Positions 20,641 through 29,830 of a stretch of DNA of 64,000 bases are shown here, piece after piece (the stretch's first letter is position 1; each line of letters opens with the position of its first letter). Under the pieces are notes generated by a model that saw only the letters and a program-made list of their open reading frames with translations, was not told where the DNA came from and did not search any database. The translations under genes were made by a program, and so were the position numbers. Source of the stretch: JAQBQB01 sp963757185 (lineage in GTDB: Bacteria > Gemmatimonadota > Gemmatimonadetes > Gemmatimonadales > Gemmatimonadaceae); contig CAVWQI010000009.1 in assembly GCA_963757185.1 (NCBI GenBank), forward strand, positions 372,001-436,000, written 5' to 3'.

Positions 20641-21630
20641 TTACGAGCGCACCTTTACCACGGAATGATCGCTCACGTTCACTTGTCCTTGTGCGCCTTC
20701 CACGACCGCCGCGTCGCCGATCAGCGAGCCGGCAAGCGACGAATCGAGAATGGAGGTTCCATCACCGACGATCGTGTCGCGAACTCGCGAGCGCTCGATG
20801 CGGCTTCCCGCGCCGATCGACACGTTGGGCCCGATCGTTGACGCGACGAGCACGACCCCGTCCTCGATGTATACGGGATCGATCAGGTCGACGCCCGGAG
20901 GAAGCGCGGCCGGCTTTCTCGCCCGGCCCTTCTCGAGCATCGTGCGATTCGTCTCGAGAAGCGTTCCCTGCTCTCCGGCGTCGTACCAACCTTCGACGTC
21001 GATCACCTTGATCCGCGCGCCGTGGTCGATCATGTACTGGAAGGCGTCGGTGAGATAGTACTCGCCCTTGTTCTTCGGCTGCTTCAGCGTCCAATCGATG
21101 CCTTCATATAATAGCTTCCAATTACGAATGTAGTAGAGGCCGATGTTCGCTCGCTTGGATATCGGCGTCGACGGCTTTTCGACGATCTTCGTCATGTTCC
21201 CCGACGCGTCGGTCACCACCACGCCGAACCGCTGGTAGTCATCGACCGTCTTCACCCAGATGATGCCGTCGGCGTCCGTGTGTTTCACGACCGACAGATC
21301 CGCGTCGAAGATCGTGTCGACGAAGATGATGAAGACCGGCTCGTCCACGTACTCGCGCGCCAGCGCGACGGCGCCCGCCGTGCCGTCCTGGACCTTCTGC
21401 TCGATGAACACCGCGTCGAACGAGTACTTCGCGCGCGCGTACGCCTCGACCTTTTCCTTGAGATGGCCCGTGACATAGATGACCTGGGTCACCTCGCCCA
21501 ACCGCGCCAAGTCCTCCATCACGTAGTCGATCACCGGCTTGCCGGCGATCTTGAGCATCGGCTTCGGCGTGATGTGCGTGTGCGGTCTGAGCCGCGTGCC
21601 CTTCCCCGCCAGCGGGATGATCACCTTCAC
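20641..21630 (-). CDS. NDP-sugar pyrophosphorylase with left-handed beta-helix tail
   Basis: The 329-residue enzyme begins with PLAGKGTRLRP and TPKPML, the nucleotide- and sugar-phosphate-binding loops of the RmlA/GlmU/GalU class. FVDTIFDAD and the lysine in KIVEKPS complete the active site. Residues from about 245 form hexapeptide-type repeats (IGPNVSIGAGSRI, VGDGTSI). Bifunctional thermophilic sugar-1-phosphate nucleotidylyltransferases look like this. The sugar is uncertain: glucose-1-phosphate or GlcNAc-1-phosphate are likely. GTG at 21630 overlaps the cupin stop. Confidence 0.85.
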   Translation of the reverse strand: MKVIIPLAGKGTRLRPHTHITPKPMLKIAGKPVIDYVMEDLARLGEVTQVIYVTGHLKEKVEAYARAKYSFDAVFIEQKVQDGTAGAVALAREYVDEPVFIIFVDTIFDADLSVVKHTDADGIIWVKTVDDYQRFGVVVTDASGNMTKIVEKPSTPISKRANIGLYYIRNWKLLYEGIDWTLKQPKNKGEYYLTDAFQYMIDHGARIKVIDVEGWYDAGEQGTLLETNRTMLEKGRARKPAALPPGVDLIDPVYIEDGVVLVASTIGPNVSIGAGSRIERSRVRDTIVGDGTSILDSSLAGSLIGDAAVVEGAQGQVNVSDHSVVKVRS

Positions 21631-21998
21631 GGCGCGCTCGTCCCTTCGCGGCCGTATCGGTCTTTCAACCGAACGACGTCGTCCAGGTGCGGCGTCGAGA
21701 CCTCCAGAATGTCGCAGTCGGTGACCGCTTCCATCTGATGCACCGTCCCCGGCGTGACGCGGAACGCCTCGCCGATCTCGAGTTTGACGTCCACCGGCTT
21801 GTCACCCTCCCAGATTCGATACTTGAGCTGCCCGGACATCAGGTAGACCGTTTCGTCCTTGACCGTGTGATACTGGACCGACAGCGCTTCACCGGCTTTG
21901 ATGTGCAGGATCTTGCCGACGTAAGCGTCCGTCTTGGCCCAGATCGTTTCGTGTCCCCAAGGCTTGGGAACATGCGTGATGGCCGAGCGACCGCTCAT
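21627..21998 (-). CDS. Cupin domain protein, phosphomannose-isomerase type II-like
   Basis: The 123-residue protein is a single cupin barrel with the metal-binding pattern HTVKDETVYLMSG (first motif) and TPGTVHQMEA (second motif). PKPWGHETIWA at the N-terminus is typical of the mannose-6-phosphate isomerase/GDP-mannose pyrophosphorylase C-terminal domain. It is translationally coupled to the NDP-sugar pyrophosphorylase, so a role as a sugar-phosphate isomerase in the same pathway is plausible. Confidence 0.8.
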   Translation of the reverse strand: MSGRSAITHVPKPWGHETIWAKTDAYVGKILHIKAGEALSVQYHTVKDETVYLMSGQLKYRIWEGDKPVDVKLEIGEAFRVTPGTVHQMEAVTDCDILEVSTPHLDDVVRLKDRYGREGTSAP

Positions 21999-22085
21999 CG
22001 GGTTCGGGCGGGGGTGGAGGCGCGGGCGGGTCCGGTCATGGGACCGAAATAAAGATGGTAGGAAAAGGGCGCGGTAGGCGCGGAT

Positions 22086-25000
22086 CTACCAGAGGTCGCC
22101 CACCGTGATCGTCCACCGGCGCGCGATCGATCCGTGCCCGCCCAAGCCCGTCCCGCCCGCCAGACCACTCTGGTTCACCAACACCGGGGCGTCGAGCCGA
22201 ACGTACACGTCGCGGTCGTACAGACGCCCCCGCACCACGAGGCCGGCGCCCGCATCGGCGAGCGTCTGGTTGGTCAGCGTTGTGTACGTCGCCGTCGCCC
22301 GTCCAGCGTCGCCGAACAGGCTGAGCGCAATCGACCCGCGCCCCCACGAACCGGTCGCCTCGCCGAGGCGCTGCACGAACTCTCCGTTCACCGCGCCGAC
22401 CGCGTCCAACGCCACGTCGGTCCGGAAACCGCGGAGCGCCGCTCCGCCCAGCGGGAGATAGTTGATCCCTGTCTGCTTGAACAGCGCGCCGCGACCGCGG
22501 AAGAGGTCGTTGCGGAAGGTGTCGAACGGATCGTCGCTCGACGCGAAAATCGATCGTTGCCGCGGCGCGTTGTGCGCCACCCCGCCGTAAAAGCGAATGT
22601 GGAATTGCGACGCGCTCCCGTTGATCGACCACGTGCCACCCATCGACCCGTCGGCCCGCACGTACCCCCGCGTGTGCTCCTGCCGCGTCGCGAACACGCT
22701 CGTGGCGATCCCCGACGCGAGCGAACCCCGCATCGTGACGTAGTCGCTGTCCGCCGTCACCGCCGAGCGGTACGACGCCGTTCCGCCGGCCTCGACAACG
22801 GTCGCCGGTGACCACTGCTCGGGAAGCAGAAGCGAGTCGCTCGGCACGGCCACGGTCGCGTAGGCGCGCGCTTTGATCTGCGGTCCCGGCGTGGAAATGA
22901 ACGGACTCAAATCCCAATCCTTGTACGCATCGGCCTTGAACAGGCCGTCGAGGTAGTTCACGTCGGCGCCGTATCCCATCAACGGCCGGTCGAACCCCGG
23001 GAGGTACGGATTCTCGAGGCGTGCCCACACGTTCGCTCGCGCGAGCACGTTCGACGTTTTTCCGGTGAACGGGTCGCGAGGATTGCGCGACGTGAACGCG
23101 AAGCCGCCGTCGTGGATGTCGACCGTCGACAGGTAGTTGGTCTTGGCGCGAAGGCCGAGCACGATGCCCTGTGGATTGGAATACCAACCCGTCGGCGCGA
23201 GCTCGACCAGCGTCTTTGCCCGATCCGTCTGATCCAGGTACGGCCAGTTGAACGTGAGCCGTGGATCCGGGAGCGTGATCAGCATGTCCTCCGGCGCGTC
23301 GTTGCGGCGGTCCCAGTCCCACGTGACGTGGTACGGATCGAGCCGCACCTCTTCCGGCCGCTGGCTCGTCGTCACGGTGACGACCTGGCGTGCGTCGCCC
23401 GTCGCCGACACGCGCGCCGTGGTCCAACCGCTCGGCGTGCGCACGCCGACGGACATCGGATGCCGCAGATCGCCGCGTCGCACGACGGCGACGGTCGTGC
23501 GCCAACCGCTCGCGTCTTGCGTCACACCGTACGAATCCACCGCGTAGTCCATGAGACCCGTCGCGTGCACCCACTGGTCGAAGAACCAGCCGAGGTCGCG
23601 CCCGGAGACGAGCTCCGCCGCGCTCCGCATGGCTCGCTCGTCGACGTGCTTGAGGGCCCAGTCGTCGTAGTAACGCCGCAGGAACGCGCGGAAGGTCGAG
23701 TCGCCGAGCACGTCGCGCAGCTGACCGTACATCACCTTCGCGCGGGTGTAGATCATCTCGTTGTAGATCTCGAACTCCGAGAAATCGCCCGCGTTCGTTC
23801 CGATCGGCTGCGCGCGACCGAGAAGCTCGAGACGCAACGACGACAACCCGGCGCTGTCCTTCGCGGGAATCGTCGCCGCCTGGATTCGATAACCCTGCGG
23901 AATGAGCGGCGGCACCTGCGGCCGGTCGACCTGTTCCTGGGGCGTCTTCCCGAGCGCCCAGTCGGTTTGATAGCTCGTCAGCCCCTCGTCCATCCAGCCC
24001 GAGCGCCATTCGTTGTTGCCGAGGATGCCGTATGTATAGATGTGACCGGCCTCGTGCAGGATGAGGCTCTGCGCGGCGTCGCCGTCCATGATCATCATCG
24101 GGAATTCGGTGCCGCCTTTGTCCAGCCGATGCACATTGGTGATCTGCGGATAGGCATACGGCCCATAGATCGACTCGAGCCACTGGAGCGCGAACACCGT
24201 TCGATCGAGTGCGCGGCTATCGGCCCACGACGTATCGTCGCCGGGCTTGTACAACACGTTCACCGACACGGTGTCCCACGTCGGGAAATGCGCTCGCGCC
24301 GGCGTCTGCCGAACGTACGTGCCGCCCTCGTACCGATAGTCCGGCGACGCGCTCCAGGCGAAATGATGGACGTCGTTCGCGACGAACCTCACGACGCGAA
24401 ATCCTGCCGGCGCCTCGACGGCGAGCGTCCGTTTGGGCAACTCGGCGTAGGCGTGTTCGCCGAGCCGGGCAGGACCTGTCTTCGAAACGCGCGTCCATCC
24501 GGGATCACCGTCGACCGGAACGCCGGTCGACGCGAGCACTTGGTCGTCGCGCACGATCATCGTGACATCGTAGGTCCCGTACTCGCCGTACAGCTCGCCC
24601 GCGGGCTGAAGCGCGTTCGGCTCCCAGCCGCCGCGGTCATAGACCGCGACTTTGGGATACCACTGCGCGAAGTCGTACGTCCGCCCAAGCCGCCCCTGTC
24701 GTCGCGCCACCGTGGACGGGCGCGCCGTCCATGCGAAATGGATGCGAATCGAATCGTGCGGCGCCAGCGGCCGCGGGAGCCGAAAATGGGCGACCGTGCT
24801 GTCGGGCGTGCCCGGGTAGTCGACGACCACCGGCGTGCCATCTATCGTCGGCGCTTGCGTGAATCGCTCGTAGCCGAGGTCGGGCTCGGTGAGGTTCTGA
24901 AAGCGCACGCGGTTCTCGTACGCGTCGCGAGCGCTCCACTTTGAGTCCGGCCGGAACGCGTTGAGGTACTGGTGCACGAACATCTCGCGGAGCGTGTCCG

Positions 25001-25229
25001 GCGAGTTGTTGGTGTAGGTCAGCACCGCTTCCGACTCGAGACGCGTCTGGGACTCGTCGAGCTTGGCCACGACCTCGTAGTGAACGTGCTGTTGCCAATA
25101 TCCGGTCGTGTCGCCGGACGGCGGAGTCGTGGCGCCGCGAAACGGGCGGCCAGGGGCTGGCTGTTGGAGCGGCGAAGCGGGGGCGATCCGGGCTGCCGCG
25201 AGCGACGCGGCGACGACACATACGAGCAT
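22086..25229 (-). CDS. M1-type metallopeptidase fused to an outer-membrane beta-barrel
   Basis: The 1047-residue protein has an N-terminal hydrophobic signal, then an M1-like peptidase (about residues 40-560). The zinc site HEAGH is at 392-396 and Glu415 follows exactly 18 residues later, the gluzincin HExxH-x18-E arrangement. From about residue 655 to the end the sequence alternates like a transmembrane barrel. Residues 932-935 read LRGF within GGAALRGF, followed by a VNGEFVQRL segment and a LFGDAGRA segment, resembling the Omp85/BamA barrel order. The last residue is Trp in a BAM-signal-like strand. The peptidase is therefore probably displayed on the outer membrane. The barrel family is inferred. 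Confidence 0.85.
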   Translation of the reverse strand: MLVCVVAASLAAARIAPASPLQQPAPGRPFRGATTPPSGDTTGYWQQHVHYEVVAKLDESQTRLESEAVLTYTNNSPDTLREMFVHQYLNAFRPDSKWSARDAYENRVRFQNLTEPDLGYERFTQAPTIDGTPVVVDYPGTPDSTVAHFRLPRPLAPHDSIRIHFAWTARPSTVARRQGRLGRTYDFAQWYPKVAVYDRGGWEPNALQPAGELYGEYGTYDVTMIVRDDQVLASTGVPVDGDPGWTRVSKTGPARLGEHAYAELPKRTLAVEAPAGFRVVRFVANDVHHFAWSASPDYRYEGGTYVRQTPARAHFPTWDTVSVNVLYKPGDDTSWADSRALDRTVFALQWLESIYGPYAYPQITNVHRLDKGGTEFPMMIMDGDAAQSLILHEAGHIYTYGILGNNEWRSGWMDEGLTSYQTDWALGKTPQEQVDRPQVPPLIPQGYRIQAATIPAKDSAGLSSLRLELLGRAQPIGTNAGDFSEFEIYNEMIYTRAKVMYGQLRDVLGDSTFRAFLRRYYDDWALKHVDERAMRSAAELVSGRDLGWFFDQWVHATGLMDYAVDSYGVTQDASGWRTTVAVVRRGDLRHPMSVGVRTPSGWTTARVSATGDARQVVTVTTSQRPEEVRLDPYHVTWDWDRRNDAPEDMLITLPDPRLTFNWPYLDQTDRAKTLVELAPTGWYSNPQGIVLGLRAKTNYLSTVDIHDGGFAFTSRNPRDPFTGKTSNVLARANVWARLENPYLPGFDRPLMGYGADVNYLDGLFKADAYKDWDLSPFISTPGPQIKARAYATVAVPSDSLLLPEQWSPATVVEAGGTASYRSAVTADSDYVTMRGSLASGIATSVFATRQEHTRGYVRADGSMGGTWSINGSASQFHIRFYGGVAHNAPRQRSIFASSDDPFDTFRNDLFRGRGALFKQTGINYLPLGGAALRGFRTDVALDAVGAVNGEFVQRLGEATGSWGRGSIALSLFGDAGRATATYTTLTNQTLADAGAGLVVRGRLYDRDVYVRLDAPVLVNQSGLAGGTGLGGHGSIARRWTITVGDLW

Positions 25230-25293
25230 CTGTGATCGATTCGTGTTAGGCTACTTGCAGGGGTGGGGTTCAACACGTCACGTTCAGCGCTCA

Positions 25294-26343
25294 ATGTACT
25301 CGACGTGCATCTTCTGCAACCATTCGCTCGGCGCGAATAGGCGGATCGAGCACTTTCCGGTCGGCAAACGCTTGGCGTTCGACGGCGCCAAGGGCCGGCT
25401 GTGGGCGGTGTGCACCGAATGCCACCGCTGGAATCTCTCGCCCCTCGAGGAGCGATGGGAGGCGATCGAGGAATGTGAGCGGCTCTTCCGGGGCACGCTT
25501 GTACGCGTCTCCACCGACAACATCGGCATGGCGCGCCTCGCCGACGGCCTCGAGCTGATCCGAATCGGCAAGCCGTTGCGCCCCGAATTCGCCGCGTGGC
25601 GATACGGTCGTCACTTTGGGACGAGACGGCGCCGGGCCGCTGTGATCGGCGGCGCGGGTGTGGCTGGAGCGGCCATCGCCGGCGTCGTGCTCGGTCCGAC
25701 GATCGCGCCGGCCCTCGGACTTGGCGCCATCTCGATCGTCGCCGTGCCGGGCCTCACGACGGTGATGGGCGTGATTCCAATGGTTGGGATTTTGGCCGCG
25801 CGCGACTACATCCAGCACGATCGCGTCGTCGCGCGCCTCGCGCAGGGCAAGCGAGTCGTCACGGTCCGCGCGAAGCATGTGGGCAACGTCGAGCTGGACG
25901 TCGCCGGCGCGGGCGACGGCCGCGCGTCGCTCGTCGTCCATCACGACACCGGTTGGACCCAGTTCAAGGACGCGGCGGCGATTCACGCGACCGGCGTCAT
26001 CATCTCCGGCGCGAATCGATTCGGCGCCCACCACACGCGCGTTCAGGATGCCGTGCGCGAGATCGAACACGCCGGCGACGCGGCGAGCTTTCTATCCGCC
26101 GCGTCGCGCCGCAATTCGTGGCGCGGCGGGCGCGTCATGTCGCTCGTGAACCAATACCGTCAGCTCGGCGCGATGAAGCTCTCTCCCATCGAGCGTCTGG
26201 CGCTCGAGATGTCCGTGCACGAGGAGAACGAGCGTCGCGCCCTCGAGGGCGAGTTGGCCGTGCTCGAATCCGCGTGGCGCGACGCCGAGCACATCGCCGC
26301 CATCTGCGACGACGACCTGACGCCGCCCAAGCTTTACGAGTGA
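25294..26343 (+). CDS. Putative zinc-ribbon membrane protein of unknown function
   Basis: The 349-residue protein begins with CIFC and has CTEC about 35 residues later, a probable structural zinc site. PLRPEFAAWRYG precedes a basic stretch, then two or three hydrophobic segments (about residues 110-170). The C-terminal part is helical, with a charged region that could form a coiled coil near residues 285-335. I do not recognise the family. The gene is divergent from the M1-barrel gene and converges with the carbonic-anhydrase-like gene, sharing ten bases with it. Confidence 0.7.
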   Translation: MYSTCIFCNHSLGANRRIEHFPVGKRLAFDGAKGRLWAVCTECHRWNLSPLEERWEAIEECERLFRGTLVRVSTDNIGMARLADGLELIRIGKPLRPEFAAWRYGRHFGTRRRRAAVIGGAGVAGAAIAGVVLGPTIAPALGLGAISIVAVPGLTTVMGVIPMVGILAARDYIQHDRVVARLAQGKRVVTVRAKHVGNVELDVAGAGDGRASLVVHHDTGWTQFKDAAAIHATGVIISGANRFGAHHTRVQDAVREIEHAGDAASFLSAASRRNSWRGGRVMSLVNQYRQLGAMKLSPIERLALEMSVHEENERRALEGELAVLESAWRDAEHIAAICDDDLTPPKLYE

Positions 26344-26882
26344 CGCCGCGGCGTCGCGACCGGCGTTCCGCTCCCCCACGCAGTCCCGTTCAGTTCCACA
26401 GCCGCGTCGAGCGGCCGAAACGCGATGACGTTGCCCCTGCCGACCTCGCAGCGAAACATCGTGATCGACGCGTCAGCCGCCCATTCCGCACGCAACTGAA
26501 CGAGCTCGATCGCGTCGCGCGCTTGTCGCTGAGATAAAACATCCGGCGTCGCCCAGGGAAGCTTGCGCCGATAGTCGGCGCACACGGCTTCGTCCGGCCC
26601 ATCGCTCGCCGGTCCGTGGAAGAGCAGAACGATCTGTTTCACCTGGTGCAGCTCGACGAGATACTTGCACTCGCCGCGCAGCTGCTGCGCGCGGAACAGG
26701 TCGCGATCGCTCGCCGACAGCGCGCCGCCGCCGCCGGGCACGTAGAGCCGGTCGAACTCCTTGAGTCCGAGCTCCGCCTCGAGAAACGAGTCGGTCGCTT
26801 CTTGCAGCCGCCCGTCCGAGCACGCCACGACGAGCGTGCGAGGCCGGATCGGCTTCCATTGCCCATAGTTCCGAGAAGTCAT
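26334..26882 (-). CDS. Carbonic-anhydrase-like protein
   Basis: The 182-residue protein has VVACSDGRLQEA, which resembles the CxDxR zinc and dyad motif of beta-carbonic anhydrases, and LLFHGPASDGP where the second ligand region would be. The classical HxxC pair is not visible, so catalysis is uncertain and the protein may be a divergent relative. ATG at 26882 was chosen; a GTG 18 bases upstream is also in frame. A strong hairpin lies downstream of the neighbouring peptidase's stop region. Confidence 0.6.
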   Translation of the reverse strand: MTSRNYGQWKPIRPRTLVVACSDGRLQEATDSFLEAELGLKEFDRLYVPGGGGALSASDRDLFRAQQLRGECKYLVELHQVKQIVLLFHGPASDGPDEAVCADYRRKLPWATPDVLSQRQARDAIELVQLRAEWAADASITMFRCEVGRGNVIAFRPLDAAVELNGTAWGSGTPVATPRRHS

Positions 26883-26906
26883 CGGCGGCTCGCCCCCCAC
26901 AAAGCA

Positions 26907-26936
26907 CGACGCCCGCCGGAAAGCCGGCGGGCGTCG
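26907..26936. terminator. Strong hairpin between the carbonic-anhydrase-like and S9 peptidase genes
   Basis: A perfect 13-bp stem (arms 26907-26919 and 26924-26936) encloses a four-base loop. It lies 21 bases downstream of the S9 fragment stop and 25 bases upstream of the carbonic-anhydrase-like start, both on the minus strand. No long T run follows on the minus strand, so it may be a Rho-independent-like terminator or an mRNA-protecting structure. Confidence 0.6.
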
Positions 26937-26957
26937 AGTATAGCCGTGAACGGCGCG

Positions 26958-27899
26958 TCAGGGAACGACCGCCGCGGGTTTCTCCATCTTCTTCTGCGGG
27001 TTCTTCACGTAGACGTCGAACCACGCGATCCATCGCGCCCACTGGTCGAGATCCGACTCGCGCGTCGCCGGGCCGTGGTCCTCATACGGATACATGAACA
27101 GCGCGGCCTGTTTCCCCTGCCCTTGCAGCGCCTGCATCATGCGGATCGACGAGACGGGATCCGTGCCGACGTTCTGGTCCTCGAGCGAGTGGTACATCAG
27201 CACAGCGCCGCTCAACCGGTCCGCATAGAAGAACGGCGACATCTCTTCGTAGGTGTCCTTCGCTTCCCAGAACGTGCGCCGTTCGTTCTGGAAGTTGTAC
27301 GGCGTGAGCGTGCGGTTGTACATGCCGTCGCCGGCGATGCCCGCCTTGAAGTACGGCGTGTGCGTCATCGCGTTCATCGTGCTGAACGCGCCGTAGCTGT
27401 GGCCGCCGATGCCGAGGCGGTCGCGGTCGAGATAGCCCGCCTTGTCCACCGCGTCGATCACCAGATCGAGATCCTCGCGCAGCTCGTCGACATAGTGGTC
27501 GTTCATGCGTCCCGTCGGTCCGACGATCGGAATGTCGACCGGCTGAATCACGACGTAGCCCTGCGTGACCCAAATCTCGGGGCTGCGCGCCGCGACGTTG
27601 GCGAACTGATTGATGTTCGTCGTGCGGCGGCGCTGATCGTACTCCTGCTGCGTCGAGAATTCGGTCGGGTAGAACCAGATGATGCCGGGCAGCCGCGTGC
27701 CTTCCTTGTAGTCGCGCGGCAGCGTGACGTCGATGTAGAACTTGTAGTTGTCGCGCGGACGCTCGACGAGCAGCCGCTTGCGAATGGCCTGCGACACTTC
27801 CGGCGCGAAGTCGGCGTTCTTCGTGAGCTTCGTGTCCGAGCCCGTCTTCATGTCGCGCAGGTACGAATCAGGAACCATCGTCGGCGACTGCTTGGCCAC
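26958..27899 (-). CDS. S9 prolyl-oligopeptidase-like peptidase, C-terminal catalytic fragment
   Basis: The 313-residue reading frame holds the alpha/beta-hydrolase domain. The nucleophile lies in GGHSYGAF, the acid is expected near SLEDQNVG and the histidine is in YEDHGP. It lacks a signal peptide and the beta-propeller, both of which are in the overlapping frame just upstream. The fragment starts at an alternative codon inside the join. The two pieces are one gene split by a single-base frameshift near 27903. Without repair or frameshifting, only an inactive propeller and an unexported catalytic domain would be made. Confidence 0.75.
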   Translation of the reverse strand: MAKQSPTMVPDSYLRDMKTGSDTKLTKNADFAPEVSQAIRKRLLVERPRDNYKFYIDVTLPRDYKEGTRLPGIIWFYPTEFSTQQEYDQRRRTTNINQFANVAARSPEIWVTQGYVVIQPVDIPIVGPTGRMNDHYVDELREDLDLVIDAVDKAGYLDRDRLGIGGHSYGAFSTMNAMTHTPYFKAGIAGDGMYNRTLTPYNFQNERRTFWEAKDTYEEMSPFFYADRLSGAVLMYHSLEDQNVGTDPVSSIRMMQALQGQGKQAALFMYPYEDHGPATRESDLDQWARWIAWFDVYVKNPQKKMEKPAAVVP

Positions 27900-29670
27900 G
27901 ATCGACCTTGGAGTAGTCGTCGTCGAGCGGCGCGACGACGTCCTCCGCGATGTCGCCCTTACCCTCGAACAGCCGCGTCTTCTGGTCGGTCTCGATGTCG
28001 ACTTTGTCGACGAAGTTGTGCGGGGCCTGCTTCGCCCATTCCGGGAAGTACTTCGTCCCCTCGAGGAAGACGCTCTTGCCGTCGCTGGAAACCAGGACGA
28101 CGTTGCCGCCGTTCGCGCCGCGCTTCACCTGCAGCGCGCCCGGGTTGGCGAAGAACGCGGAATCGCTTTGCGCGCCGCCGCGGCCACCACCACCGCCGCC
28201 ACCGCCACCCCGACCGCCGCGGCCGCCGGCCGCGATCGATCCACCCTTGGCGATCTCGTAGTGCTTGCTCGGATCGGCGAGGCGCACGGCGTAGAGATCA
28301 TTGCCTTCGTTCACGAACAGTGTCTTCCCGTCCGCGCTGAACTCGGCCGACGTCATGCGGCTGTTCGCCTCGAAGAGCTGCTTCACGTCGCCCGCGCCGA
28401 ACGGCGCCGACCACACGAAGACGCGGTCCTTTCGATTCGCGCCGCCGCCACCGCCACCCGCGCCGCGGCCCGCACCGCGACCGGCGCCTCCGCGCGCGGC
28501 ACCACCGTTCTGACCGGCCGGTCCGGCTTCGCTCTGCAGATACACCAGACCCGTGCCGACGGGATTCCACTGGACGTTGCGCTTCGCCGTATCCGCCCCA
28601 CCACCGCGGCCGCCGAACCCGGCGCCCCCGGCGAACGGCGTCGTGTCATTCGCGCCACCCGTTCCTTCGCGCAGCACCGTCTTCGAGATCTCGGCGAGCT
28701 CTTTGCCGTTCGCGTCCCAGATCTGCTCGACCGTTCCGAAGTTCGCGACCGGAACGAGGTACGAGTACGGCTTGGTCTGCAGCGTCACGCGGAAGTACTG
28801 GCCGTCCGGCGACGCGTCGACGTTGGTGAACAACGCCGGCGCGCCGATTTTCTTGACCGTCTTCGTCTTCACGTCGATCATCGCCAGCTGGCCGAGCGTG
28901 TAGTAGTCGAGAAGCTCCTTCTCGTACGGATCGCGGAGCAGGCTCGCGTAGTTGCGGTTCTGGAGCACTTTGCCCGCCTCGCTCGTGCGTACGAGCGGTC
29001 CCGTTTCCACGGGCGGCCGTTTCGGCTCGGCGGGACGACCGTCGGGCAGCAGCACCGCGACGACGTTCTTCCCGTCCGCCGTCCAGTCGAATGTCGTCAC
29101 ACGAGCGGCGAGCAGCGGCGTCTTCGCGGTGATGAGCGTCGACTTCCCGCTGGTCACGTCGGCGACGTAGATGTCGGTTCGCGCGTCGAACGAGGCGATG
29201 TAGCCGATCGACTTGCCATCCGGCGACCAGGTCGCGCCATTCACGACCGCACCCTTCGGCGTCTCGATCGTGCGCATGGCGCCGCTGGTGGGATCGAGGA
29301 GCGTGAGTCCGATGCTGCCGCGGGTCGTCAGCGCTCGCGAGCGGTTCGCCTTGTAATCGATCTCGACGCCGCCCAGCCGATAGTGCGGCTTCCCGAACAC
29401 GTCGATCGAGGGAAGCCCCTCGCTCTCGGTCTTGAGGAAGAACTTGTGGTCCGGGCTCGGGTTCGTGAACGCCACGTTGTTGCGCGGCGCCGTCACGATC
29501 CGCTCGACGATCTCCGGCGGTTTGACGTACGTCTCCTTCGCCAGAACTTCTTTCGGATTCCAGCCTTGCTGCGTGACCGTTTGCGCCGATATCGGCGCGG
29601 TGAGAGCAAGGCCGGCGAGGCCGATCACAGCGCGCAACGAGGCACGCACAACAGGGGACGGGCGCGTCAT
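27868..29670 (-). CDS. S9 peptidase, signal peptide and beta-propeller N-terminal fragment
   Basis: The 600-residue frame begins with a clear signal peptide ending in SAQ and continues as a WD40/TolB-like propeller with repeated TWSPDGKSIGYIA-type blades. Two glycine-rich tracts (about residues 395-420 and 480-500) interrupt it. The final 20 residues leave the family pattern after DDDYSKV, where an extra G shifts the frame; the catalytic domain continues in the next frame. The intact ancestor would span 26958-29670 and be about 900 residues, the usual size for secreted S9 peptidases of this group. Confidence 0.78.
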   Translation of the reverse strand: MTRPSPVVRASLRAVIGLAGLALTAPISAQTVTQQGWNPKEVLAKETYVKPPEIVERIVTAPRNNVAFTNPSPDHKFFLKTESEGLPSIDVFGKPHYRLGGVEIDYKANRSRALTTRGSIGLTLLDPTSGAMRTIETPKGAVVNGATWSPDGKSIGYIASFDARTDIYVADVTSGKSTLITAKTPLLAARVTTFDWTADGKNVVAVLLPDGRPAEPKRPPVETGPLVRTSEAGKVLQNRNYASLLRDPYEKELLDYYTLGQLAMIDVKTKTVKKIGAPALFTNVDASPDGQYFRVTLQTKPYSYLVPVANFGTVEQIWDANGKELAEISKTVLREGTGGANDTTPFAGGAGFGGRGGGADTAKRNVQWNPVGTGLVYLQSEAGPAGQNGGAARGGAGRGAGRGAGGGGGGANRKDRVFVWSAPFGAGDVKQLFEANSRMTSAEFSADGKTLFVNEGNDLYAVRLADPSKHYEIAKGGSIAAGGRGGRGGGGGGGGGRGGAQSDSAFFANPGALQVKRGANGGNVVLVSSDGKSVFLEGTKYFPEWAKQAPHNFVDKVDIETDQKTRLFEGKGDIAEDVVAPLDDDYSKVDRGQAVADDGS

Positions 29671-29782
29671 CTCTGACTCCAGCGCAAGTGGCTACAGGTG
29701 GATCGGGAAGAGCTGGGTGGGCGCATCACGCCCCATTATACGGAAGGCGGGCACCGTCTGCTGGCGCCCGCCCATTTCCCCT

Positions 29783-29830
29783 CCACCGGTCCAGCCGTCT
29801 ACCTGCCCAGCCGTCTACCTGCCCAGCATC
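29783..29830. repeat. Period-8 tandem repeat after atpH
   Basis: Six 8-bp units run across the atpH stop codon: ccaccggt, ccagccgt, ctacctgc, ccagccgt, ctacctgc and ccagcatc. Two larger 16-bp copies are visible within it. It shares unit length and the ccrgc/ccggt core with the arrays in the SprT-like gene and after atpB. Confidence 0.7.

Noticed and set aside
23112..24944. Long plus-strand open frame antisense to the M1-barrel gene
   Set aside because: The sense frame has a zinc motif and barrel pattern; the antisense frame is arginine-rich with no signature, typical for high-GC shadows.
27895..27910. Programmed frameshift in the S9 gene
   Set aside because: No slippery heptamer or downstream structure is evident; a simple insertion explains the break, and other genes nearby have similar lesions.
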